NCBI GenBank assembly: GCA_964514215.1
Contig: CAZEPW010000027.1
Location: 1 to 43,311 of the forward strand
Reading direction: 5' to 3'
Length of the DNA stretch: 43,311 nucleotides
From: CAYQUC01 sp964514215
Lineage (GTDB): Bacteria > Pseudomonadota > Gammaproteobacteria > UBA6429 > Thiohalophilaceae
In this document: positions 27,266 to 34,672 of the stretch, one piece after another
Layout of the letters: every line of letters starts with the position of its first letter
How positions within the stretch are numbered: position 1 is the first letter of the stretch
Notes under the pieces: model-generated
The model's input: the letters and a program-made list of their open reading frames with translations, nothing else
What the model was told of the DNA's origin: nothing
Databases searched by the model: none
Program-made: the position numbers and the translations under genes

Positions 27266-29016
27266 TTTTTCTTATTGTTTGATTTGCCACTACCGCCTTT
27301 TTCAAGAACAATTTTAGTAATGTATTGCTGTTGTAAAATCGATAGTGAATTATTAACAACCCAATACAAAACCAAACCAGATGGAAAGAATGCAAAAAAG
27401 ATGGTGAAGATAAATGGCAACATCATCATTACTTTTGCTTGAATGGGATCCACCATGGTTGGGTTTAATTTTTGTTGGATAAACATTGTTAAACCCATAA
27501 TGACTGGCAATACAAAATACGGATCTTTGGTGGAGAGATCTTCAATCCACAACATAAACGGTGCTTGGCGCATTTCCACACTTTCTAACAGCACCCAATA
27601 TAATGCAATAAATACCGGTATTTGCACCAGCATCGGCAAGCAACCGCCCATTGGATTAAATTTTTCTTTTTTGTATAAATCCATCATGGCTTTTTGATAG
27701 CCTTTACGATCACCATCAAAACGTTCTTTTAGTGCTGCCATGCGTGGTTGCACGCGTTTCATATTTGCCATCGAACGGTATTGCGTTTCAGATAACTTAT
27801 AAAACACTGCTTTAATTAAGATGGTTAAGAATATAATTGCCCAACCCCAATTGCCTACCCAGCTATGAATATAATTCAATGCCAAATACAACGGCTTGGC
27901 AATCACGGTTAAGAAAGTATAATCAACGGTTAATTCTAATCCGGGTGATATCTCTTCTAAAACAGGTTGAATTTTTGGCCCTAAATACAATTGCGATTCA
28001 ATTTGTTGTTCGGAATTTTTAGCCACTTTTACCCAGCCTGAATTCATGCCTAAGTAATAACGTCCTTGGCCTAAATTAGTAGAATAATAATGTTGTGCGA
28101 GTTTGCTATCAGGAACCCATGCCCCCAAGAAGTAATGTTGAATCATCGCGATCCAACCGCCGGTAACATCACGTGATAAATCTTTATCCGCCATATCACC
28201 AAAATCGTATTTTTCGTAACGTTCTTCATCACTGTAAATAACACCACCGGTATACGAATACGTTCCGGTTAACATCGAGTTACTTTCTGTTGGTTCACCG
28301 CGCAACAAACGATGCCGTAACACGCCCTGCCAATCTTGGCCGGATTGATTATTAACAATGTGTTTTACTTTTATCACATAACTGTCACGTTGAAATTCAT
28401 AACGTTTAATTATTTTTACGCCTTCTGGGCTGGTCCAATTCAGATCAACCGTCAGTTGATTGTCTGAACCCATATCGTAACTCGTACTCGCTGTTGTATA
28501 AGGCGAGCTCGCTGAAGGCACCGTTTGTAATGCCGTTGTTTTCGATTCCGGCAAACTCATAAAACCCGATTGTGCTACAAACAATAAATTGCCTGAATCA
28601 CTTAATAATCGGATTGGTTCATTCGGTTTTCCCAATTCAACCGGGTATTTCAACAAATCAACATTGCGAATATCACCTTCGAGCAAATCAATGTCGATAT
28701 TAAAAGTATCTGTTTTGACATTAATTCGATTACCCGACTGTAATACCGAACCATTTGCGACAGTAGCCATCGAACTATCTGCCGTTGCGGCACCCGGGAT
28801 AGTGGGTGTTTTAGGTAACTGGCTATTGCCATCACTTCCTGCGGGTAGCTGACTATTTTCATTGTTTGGCAATTTAGCTTTGCCTTGAATCACCGTTGTT
28901 ACTGGTGATGAAGCCACCACCGGTGCTTTTGGATGAAACTGATCCTGCCAGGCAACCCATAATAAATAGCCTACAAAAAATAAACTCGCAAATAATAAAA
29001 TTCGTTGTTGTTCCAT
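27262..29016 (-). CDS. yidC: Membrane protein insertase YidC
   Basis: A 584-residue inner-membrane insertase. TM1 is at residues ~5-24 (RILLFASLFFVGYLLW). A large periplasmic P1 domain follows (~45-340, with QRDSYVIKVKHIVNNQSG), then the 60KD-IMP core with five membrane segments from ~355 (NWGWAIIFLTILIKAVFY, MGGCLPMLVQIPVFIALYWV). The hydrophilic groove residue Arg is in VFYKLSETQYRSM. The C-terminus is lysine-rich (SNNKKK) for ribosome contact. It lies 9 bp after yidD. Confidence 0.97.
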   Translation of the reverse strand: MEQQRILLFASLFFVGYLLWVAWQDQFHPKAPVVASSPVTTVIQGKAKLPNNENSQLPAGSDGNSQLPKTPTIPGAATADSSMATVANGSVLQSGNRINVKTDTFNIDIDLLEGDIRNVDLLKYPVELGKPNEPIRLLSDSGNLLFVAQSGFMSLPESKTTALQTVPSASSPYTTASTSYDMGSDNQLTVDLNWTSPEGVKIIKRYEFQRDSYVIKVKHIVNNQSGQDWQGVLRHRLLRGEPTESNSMLTGTYSYTGGVIYSDEERYEKYDFGDMADKDLSRDVTGGWIAMIQHYFLGAWVPDSKLAQHYYSTNLGQGRYYLGMNSGWVKVAKNSEQQIESQLYLGPKIQPVLEEISPGLELTVDYTFLTVIAKPLYLALNYIHSWVGNWGWAIIFLTILIKAVFYKLSETQYRSMANMKRVQPRMAALKERFDGDRKGYQKAMMDLYKKEKFNPMGGCLPMLVQIPVFIALYWVLLESVEMRQAPFMLWIEDLSTKDPYFVLPVIMGLTMFIQQKLNPTMVDPIQAKVMMMLPFIFTIFFAFFPSGLVLYWVVNNSLSILQQQYITKIVLEKGGSGKSNNKKK

Positions 29017-29025
29017 AATTAATGA

Positions 29026-29271
29026 TTACTTCTTAGTTGTGTCAGTTAATTTATGATGATTATCCGGTATCGGATCATAACCGCCTTCATGCCATGGATG
29101 ACAGCGTAAAATGCGTTTAATTCCAATCCAACTGCCTTTTATTATTCCAAAGGCAGAAATCGCTTGATGTGTATATTCTGAGCAACTTGGCTCATAACGG
29201 CAATTGGAACCCAATACCGGCGAAATAAAATATTTATAAAACTTTATCAAACTCAGCAGGATTTTTTGCAT
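29026..29271 (-). CDS. yidD: Membrane protein insertion efficiency factor YidD
   Basis: An 81-residue protein from ATG 29271 (MQKILLSLIKFYKYFISPVL). It keeps the family cysteine motif CRYEPSCSEYTHQAI and the GGYDPIP end segment. It assists YidC in membrane protein insertion. A longer start at 29292 is possible but would overlap rnpA by 40 bp; from 29271 the overlap with the end of rnpA is 19 bp, as is common in this cluster. Confidence 0.93.
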   Translation of the reverse strand: MQKILLSLIKFYKYFISPVLGSNCRYEPSCSEYTHQAISAFGIIKGSWIGIKRILRCHPWHEGGYDPIPDNHHKLTDTTKK

Positions 29272-29633
29272 CGCAGCACCAATTTTTGCCATTGTTGTTC
29301 CAGTTGTGTCTGAATCTCATTATTCGAGCATTTTAATACCGAGCTGCGTGTTAACACCACAATATCCAAACCCGTTAATAATTCTTGGTTGTGTCGAAAG
29401 CTCTCGCGTACCAAACGTTTGATACGATTTCGGGATACCGCCAGACGAAGTTGTTTCTTCGCAATTGCCAGCCCGAGTCTAGCAAATTCCTGATTATTTT
29501 TTCGACATAATAAAGTGAAATGTTGACTGCTTTGCTTACATGCTCGTTCAAAAACAGTCGCGTAATCTGCTGCGTTGGTCAGTCGTATGGAACGGGTAAA
29601 TCGCTCGGATAGCGTTTTAATGATATTGTTCAT
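29253..29633 (-). CDS. rnpA: Ribonuclease P protein component
   Basis: A 126-residue basic protein from ATG 29633. The RNP motif is present (LRLAVSRNRIKRLVRESFR) and residues ~30-60 form the central cleft strands. It binds the M1 RNA to mature tRNA 5' ends. The frame can also start at TTG 29648. The start region is unusual: a 9-bp perfect hairpin lies between the nearest Shine-Dalgarno sequence (AAGGA, 29661-29665) and the ATG. It is downstream of rpmH in the usual order. Confidence 0.95.
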   Translation of the reverse strand: MNNIIKTLSERFTRSIRLTNAADYATVFERACKQSSQHFTLLCRKNNQEFARLGLAIAKKQLRLAVSRNRIKRLVRESFRHNQELLTGLDIVVLTRSSVLKCSNNEIQTQLEQQWQKLVLRCKKSC

Positions 29634-29635
29634 GC

Positions 29636-29665
29636 AAAAATGTTGCAAACATTTTTGAAGTCCTT
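29636..29665 (-). promoter_or_regulatory. Hairpin between the Shine-Dalgarno site and the rnpA start
   Basis: On the minus strand the order is AAGGA (29661-29665), then CTTC, then a perfect stem AAAAATGTT/AACATTTTT with a 3-base loop (29636-29656), then GC and the ATG at 29633. Unfolded, the AAGGA is 27 bases from the ATG; folded, the spacer shrinks to about 6 bases. Confidence 0.5.
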
Positions 29666-29828
29666 AGCATTTTTGGGATCCTTGGATTGAAGGAGTTCTG
29701 GGTTTTAAATTTTGCTAGATTTTGAAGTGGCTGTTGATAATCAAACTGCACAAACATGAGGTTTGCTAGTAATTATTCAAAAGACTTAAAAGCCGTTGCG
29801 TTGTTAAACCGACTAATGGCTAAAGTTA

Positions 29829-29869
29829 AATTCTAAAAATTTGCTATTTAAAAGCGAATTTTTAGAATT
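29829..29869. terminator. Long A/T hairpin between rpmH and rnpA
   Basis: AATTCTAAAAATTTGC (29829-29844) pairs with GCGAATTTTTAGAATT (29854-29869), a 16-bp stem with one mismatch and a 9-base loop. It lies about 25 bp after the rpmH stop on the minus strand. It may be an attenuator or processing site that lowers rnpA expression relative to rpmH. No strong T-tract is visible. Confidence 0.55.
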
Positions 29870-29893
29870 CTACAAAATACGTTTAAGCAGCAA

Positions 29894-30028
29894 TTATGCG
29901 CTTAACCGCTTACGTCCACGAGCACGACGCGCTTTAATGACTTTACGACCACCGATTGTTTTCATGCGGGCACGAAAACCATGGGCACGTTTACGTTTTA
30001 ATGTACTTGGTTGAAATGTTCTTTTCAT
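29894..30028 (-). CDS. rpmH: 50S ribosomal protein L34
   Basis: A 44-residue highly basic protein, too short for usual ORF cut-offs. The translation starts MKRTFQPSTLKRKRAHGFRA and ends RARGRKRLSA, the canonical bL34. It is at the expected position opposite dnaA, transcribed away from it. Confidence 0.97.
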   Translation of the reverse strand: MKRTFQPSTLKRKRAHGFRARMKTIGGRKVIKARRARGRKRLSA

Positions 30029-30285
30029 ATTCTTAAACCACTTTATGATATTAAATTAAGTTCTTAGCTGCTTATTTTATTTTAAAAAATGCCGCTAATT
30101 CAAGAGCAAATTAGGCAAGTTAAGCGCCAATTAAATCACTCTAAAGAGCCGGGAAAGATACTGTGGATCAGGGGCCTATGTCAACTGATCTATTGATTAT
30201 TTTACTGTTTTCAAACAATTTCGGCGTGTTATAAAACAGTCACAATTCATGTAATTTAATAAATTTTTAAAATAGCGCATTTGCT

Positions 30286-30294
30286 TGTGGATAA
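30286..30294 (+). promoter_or_regulatory. DnaA box in the rpmH-dnaA intergenic region
   Basis: TGTGGATAA is an exact match to the DnaA 9-mer (reverse of TTATCCACA). A second site, TGTGGATCA at 30162-30170, has one mismatch. The 375-bp gap 30029-30403 holds the divergent rpmH and dnaA promoters. The box near dnaA would allow autorepression; this gap is also where origins lie in some gammaproteobacteria. Confidence 0.7.
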
Positions 30295-30403
30295 CTTCTT
30301 CAAGCCAGAGTAATATTGTTAGCTGCTCGGCGATAATCCCAGCATACAATCATAAAAAACATACATAAAAGTAATAATATCAAAATGTTAGGAGAATCGC
30401 ATC

Positions 30404-31765
30404 ATGACCAGCGTTTGGGATAAATGTCTCGATCGTTTAGAGGGTGAATTGACCCCGCAACAGTTCAATACATGGATCCGTCCGTTGCATGCAGTTCAAA
30501 ATAATCAAAAATTATGTTTATTAGCTCCTAATCAGTTCGTGTTAGATTGGATAAATGATCGCTTTATCAACCGAATAAGCGAAATTGTGTCCTTATTAGA
30601 CCATGATGGCGACATTATTGACCATGTCACCATTCAAATCGGCAGTGTTGATACCCAAGCAAACCATGCTAAATTAACCAAAGACCAAAGTCTCAAGCCG
30701 GTACGAAATTCCACCTCAAAATCAAAAATCAGTCAAATTAAAAATAACGGTAATTTAAATCCAAAATTTTTATTTGATAGTTTTGTCGAAGGAAAATCCA
30801 ACCAACTTGGTAAAGCCGCCTCCATTCAGGTTGGCGAAAATCCCGGTGATGCTTATAACCCGTTATTTATTTATGGTGGTGTGGGTTTAGGTAAGACACA
30901 TTTAATGCACGCCGTGGGTAATATGATTTTACAAAACGATCCCAATGCCAATGTTGTCTATTTGCATTCGGAACGTTTTGTGCAAGATATGGTAAAAGCC
31001 TTGCAACATAATACCATTAATGAATTTAAACGTTACTATCGCTCCGTTGATGCACTGCTAATTGATGATATTCAATTCTTTGCCAACAAAGAACGATCCC
31101 AAGAAGAATTTTTTCATACTTTTAATGCTTTATTAGAAGGCCAAAAACAAGTCATCCTAACATCCGATCGTTATCCAAAAGAAGTGGATGGTTTGGAAGA
31201 ACGTTTAAAATCACGTTTTGGTTGGGGGCTCACCGTTGCTATTGAAGCACCCGAACTTGAAACGCGCGTTGCTATTTTAATGAGCAAAGCCGAACAAGCC
31301 AAAATTGAGTTACCCAACGAAGTGGCATTTTTAATTGCAAAATGTATTCGTTCCAATATTCGAGAACTCGAAGGCGCGTTACGTCGAGTCAGTGCCAACG
31401 CACAATTCACCGGCCAACCGATAACACTCGAACTGGCAAAAGATGCACTGCGTGATTTATTGGCATTACAAGATAAATTAGTCACCATCGAAAACATTCA
31501 AAAGACAGTTGCCGAATATTATAAAATTCGTGTTGCGGATTTATTATCAAAAAGACGCAACCGCTCCATTGCTCGACCGAGGCAAATGGCAATGTCACTG
31601 TGCAAAGAATTAACCAACCACAGTTTGCCAGAAATCGGTGATGCTTTTGGTGGTCGGGATCACACCACGATTTTACATGGCTGTCGTAAAATTGCAGAAT
31701 TAGCCGAAACCGATATTAAAATTAAAGAAGATCAATCCAATTTAATTCGTACCTTGAGCACCTAA
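30404..31765 (+). CDS. dnaA: Chromosomal replication initiator DnaA
   Basis: A 453-residue AAA+ protein of normal length. Domain I is ~1-85 (WDKCLDRLEGELTPQQFNTW), followed by a variable linker. The AAA+ domain starts at ~120 with Walker A GGVGLGKTHLMHAVGN, Walker B LLIDDIQFFA and the box VII arginine region NIRELEGALRRV. Domain IV has the DNA-binding signature GGRDHTTILHGCRKI. AGGAGA lies 8-9 bp before the ATG. First gene of the dnaA-dnaN-recF-gyrB cluster. Confidence 0.98.
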   Translation: MTSVWDKCLDRLEGELTPQQFNTWIRPLHAVQNNQKLCLLAPNQFVLDWINDRFINRISEIVSLLDHDGDIIDHVTIQIGSVDTQANHAKLTKDQSLKPVRNSTSKSKISQIKNNGNLNPKFLFDSFVEGKSNQLGKAASIQVGENPGDAYNPLFIYGGVGLGKTHLMHAVGNMILQNDPNANVVYLHSERFVQDMVKALQHNTINEFKRYYRSVDALLIDDIQFFANKERSQEEFFHTFNALLEGQKQVILTSDRYPKEVDGLEERLKSRFGWGLTVAIEAPELETRVAILMSKAEQAKIELPNEVAFLIAKCIRSNIRELEGALRRVSANAQFTGQPITLELAKDALRDLLALQDKLVTIENIQKTVAEYYKIRVADLLSKRRNRSIARPRQMAMSLCKELTNHSLPEIGDAFGGRDHTTILHGCRKIAELAETDIKIKEDQSNLIRTLST

Positions 31766-32078
31766 AAACGGACTAAACTGGATAGGAGAATGACGATAAT
31801 AAGCTGGGGATAAGATACTAATAAGTTTGTGGATAAAATGTGTGTTAATTTACACTTGATAACAAAAGCACAGTTATCCACATTCTGCACACAGCCAATA
31901 CAACATTACATTGGCATCTATCCTAAAACTTTAAAGTGCTTTAACTATTTGATTATTATAATGAAATATTGCTTATCCACAGAAAACTGGATCACTAATA
32001 ATAATAATAATAATTAGATATATAAATAATAATATTAATAGATAGTTTGGATAAAACTCAAAATATCAGGAATAAAAA
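31766..32078. other. Candidate replication origin (oriC) between dnaA and dnaN
   Basis: Three exact DnaA boxes are present: TGTGGATAA at 31828-31836, TTATCCACA at 31874-31882 and TTATCCACA at 31973-31981, plus TGGGGATAA (one mismatch) at 31805-31813. Directly after the last box comes a run of TAA triplets (from ~31995) and an AT-only stretch to ~32042, which fits a DNA unwinding element with DnaA-trio-like repeats. The dnaN promoter must also be here. The rpmH-dnaA gap is the alternative origin location; box density favours this one. Confidence 0.7.
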
Positions 32079-33191
32079 ATGAAAGTATCCATTAGCAGAG
32101 AAATATTACTAGGACCACTTCAGTCGGTATGCAGTGTTATCGAGCGACGACAAACACTCCCTATCTTGTCCAATATTTTAATTCAGTTTGCAACAGACAC
32201 TTTAACGTTGACGGGGACTGATCTCGAAGTTGAAATGGTCACCAAGATTAATTTACCTCAAGGTGAACACATTACTGATACGGGAGATATCACATTACCT
32301 GCCAGAAAATTTTTGGATATTGTGAAAACGCTACCGGACAATGCAATCATTAAAATCAATATTGAAAAAGAGCGTGCTGAAATTCGTTCTGGTCGAAGTC
32401 GGTTTGTCTTAGCAACACTCAATGCTGATGAATTTCCGAGTTTAGAATCACTAAAAGATCCTTTCACATGCCACGTAACACAATCCAACTTAAAACACCT
32501 ATTGGATAAAACTCAATTCTCAATGGCACAACAAGATGTGCGTTATTATTTGAATGGCTTATTGCTTGAATTAAATAATGATAATTTAAGAGCGGTCGCA
32601 ACAGACGGTCATCGTTTAGCACTGTGTGATATCGCTGCCAACATTGCGATATCAGAATCGCTACAAGTTATCATTCCACGTAAAGGCGTGACAGAACTAA
32701 CACGCTTGCTAAGTAATACGGATAATGAAATAGAACTGCAATTTAGCAAAAACCATTTTAAAGCCACTTTGCCCAGTTTTACATTCACATCAAAATTAAT
32801 CGACGGTAAATTTCCAGATTACGAAAAAGTCATTCCTAAAAATCTTGATATCTCAATTAATTTTGATCGAGTGGAATTACATTCAGCCCTGCAACGTGCC
32901 TCGGTATTATCAAATGAAAAATACCGCGGTATGCGTCTAACCTTGGCAGACAATCTTTTAAAAGCAACCGTCCATAATCCTGAACAAGACGAAGCCGAAG
33001 AAGAAATGGAAATTGCCTATTCTGGCGAAGCACTTGATATTGGTTTTAATGTTAGCTATTTCCTCGACGCGTTAAACGCCATTGAAAATGATACCGTCAA
33101 TATGAATTTATTGGATTCCAATAGTAGCTGCTTATTACAAACGGGCTCCGATTCTGATTGCAAATATGTGATTATGCCAATGCGGTTATAA
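32079..33191 (+). CDS. dnaN: DNA polymerase III beta sliding clamp
   Basis: A 370-residue protein with three clamp domains and the typical segments RRQTLPILSNILIQ near residue 22, VATDGHRLA near 177 and the C-terminal YVIMPMRL that forms part of the partner-binding pocket. It keeps the replicative polymerase on DNA. AGGAA lies about 8 bp before the ATG. The next gene, recF, starts 26 bp after its stop. Confidence 0.98.
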   Translation: MKVSISREILLGPLQSVCSVIERRQTLPILSNILIQFATDTLTLTGTDLEVEMVTKINLPQGEHITDTGDITLPARKFLDIVKTLPDNAIIKINIEKERAEIRSGRSRFVLATLNADEFPSLESLKDPFTCHVTQSNLKHLLDKTQFSMAQQDVRYYLNGLLLELNNDNLRAVATDGHRLALCDIAANIAISESLQVIIPRKGVTELTRLLSNTDNEIELQFSKNHFKATLPSFTFTSKLIDGKFPDYEKVIPKNLDISINFDRVELHSALQRASVLSNEKYRGMRLTLADNLLKATVHNPEQDEAEEEMEIAYSGEALDIGFNVSYFLDALNAIENDTVNMNLLDSNSSCLLQTGSDSDCKYVIMPMRL

Positions 33192-33217
33192 ACTACAATT
33201 TGCAATAACCGTCATTC

Positions 33218-34294
33218 ATGAGTTTAAAACAATTACGCATACTCAATGTTCGTAATTTAACTGACATTGATATCGAACCCTGCTCTGGTTTAAATGTATT
33301 TTATGGTGCCAATGCCAGTGGTAAAACCAGTCTGTTGGAATCGATATCCATTCTTGGTACAGCCCGCTCGTTTCGAACGCACCATATAAAACAAATTATC
33401 CAATACACAAAATCCGGATTAACCGTCTTTGGTCAATTAAACGATGGCCAGGCAATCATTCCGATTGGAATCGAAAAAACCAAAACAAGCACCACTGTTC
33501 GGATACAAGGGCAATCACTAAAACAATCGTCTGAATTAACAAAGCTACTGCCCGTTGTCAGTTTACATCCGGAATTACACCGGCTTGTTTCTGAAGGTCC
33601 AAAGTTTCGGAGGCAGTTTCTTGATATGGGTGTGTTTCACGTGGAACACCACTTTTTATCACTCTGGCAGGATTACCATAAAATACTCCGGCAACGGAAT
33701 GCTGCACTGCGCCAAGAACAAACTGATAGCTTGATTAAAGTGTGGGATAAAGAACTGATTAAATACGCAGAACAAATCAACCTGATGCGACAAAACTACT
33801 TGGCTCGACTGCAAGTGTATTATGAAACAACCGCACACACTCTGCTCGGTTTTGTTCCAGAGATTCGTTATCACAGTGGTTGGTCTAAAGACTTGGATTT
33901 TGCAACGGCACTAGCCGATGGCTTTAATAATGACAAAGAAAAACGCTATACCGGTTCGGGCCCCCATCGGGCAGATATAAAATTTAGCTATCAAGGTACA
34001 CCGGTTCAACATTGCTTTTCGCGCGGGCAACAAAAAATGCTAGTGACAATATTATTATTATCACAAGCATTACTGCTTCGTGAAAAACAACAACAGTGTA
34101 TTATTCTGGTGGATGATTTGGCAGCCGAATTGGATACAGAACATCGACAGTTGTTTATAAAATTATTATTCGACACTCAAGCACAATGCTTTATTACATT
34201 GACCGATCCCAATTTATTGAATATTGATTCAGATTCTAATATTAAAATGTTTCACGTGAAACACGGTACGGTTACTGCTGATGCCCTTTCATAA
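33218..34294 (+). CDS. recF: DNA replication and repair protein RecF
   Basis: A 358-residue SMC-like ATPase. Walker A is YGANASGKTSLLE (~residue 30), the ABC signature is FSRGQQKMLV (~268) and Walker B is ILVDDLAAELD (~296). It loads RecA at gaps together with RecO and RecR. The conserved segment GVFHVEHH (~residue 140) and the C-terminal MFHVKHG are both encoded by parS-type 16-mers (33633-33648 and 34248-34263), so the gene also carries centromere sites. The ribosome site before ATG 33218 is weak. Confidence 0.97.
   Translation: MSLKQLRILNVRNLTDIDIEPCSGLNVFYGANASGKTSLLESISILGTARSFRTHHIKQIIQYTKSGLTVFGQLNDGQAIIPIGIEKTKTSTTVRIQGQSLKQSSELTKLLPVVSLHPELHRLVSEGPKFRRQFLDMGVFHVEHHFLSLWQDYHKILRQRNAALRQEQTDSLIKVWDKELIKYAEQINLMRQNYLARLQVYYETTAHTLLGFVPEIRYHSGWSKDLDFATALADGFNNDKEKRYTGSGPHRADIKFSYQGTPVQHCFSRGQQKMLVTILLLSQALLLREKQQQCIILVDDLAAELDTEHRQLFIKLLFDTQAQCFITLTDPNLLNIDSDSNIKMFHVKHGTVTADALS
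33633..33648. promoter_or_regulatory. parS: parS centromere site 1 (inside recF)
   Basis: TGTTTCACGTGGAACA, read on the other strand TGTTCCACGTGAAACA, fits the bacterial parS consensus TGTTNCACGTGAAACA exactly. ParB should load here to form the origin-proximal segregation complex that ParA moves. It lies ~1.6 kb from the candidate oriC. Confidence 0.85.
34248..34263. promoter_or_regulatory. parS: parS centromere site 2 (3' end of recF)
   Basis: TGTTTCACGTGAAACA is the perfect palindromic parS 16-mer. It lies about 615 bp from the first site, in the last codons of recF. Two sites in one gene close to oriC strongly suggest a working ParABS system. Confidence 0.92.
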
Positions 34295-34672
34295 AATAAT
34301 AATAAAAGTACGTAAATAAGCATCAGATGCACGAACAGTTTACTGAAGATAAAATCAGATTACCTTCTCTTACTAACAGCATAAAAAACAACAGCGGCGT
34401 TGCCAGAGGAAATACGTTTTCGGATAACCGGAGTAGAGAAAATTTTTTACAAGCCTATTGTTTATGTTTTAGTGTTGTATTGCAGACTATCTTTGTGAGC
34501 CACTCAGGCTTGATTTAGTACTCATTTACGATCACGTTTATTCAATAAAAATGATCTAAAAAGTCCATGAATATTGCACTTATCGCAACAGATAGTGGTA
34601 CACTGATTGACCTGTTTAGCATTGATTATAAATCGAATAATCTATTTTTCATCAAATCAAAAGAAGAAATAT

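Noticed and set aside
26877..27317. Antisense open frame opposite mnmE and the end of yidC
   Set aside because: Opposite the conserved N-terminal domain of MnmE; no signal of its own.
30029..30403. Main replication origin between rpmH and dnaA
   Set aside because: Only one exact and one near DnaA box are visible here, against three exact boxes and an AT-rich unwinding tract between dnaA and dnaN. Kept as an alternative only.
31829..32017. 62-codon open frame between dnaA and dnaN
   Set aside because: It runs through exact DnaA boxes and the TAA-triplet run; it ends in poly-asparagine from the AT repeat and has no ribosome site. The region is better read as the origin.
34327..34518. 63-codon open frame between recF and gyrB
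   Set aside because: No ribosome site, no recognisable domain, composition like non-coding DNA.
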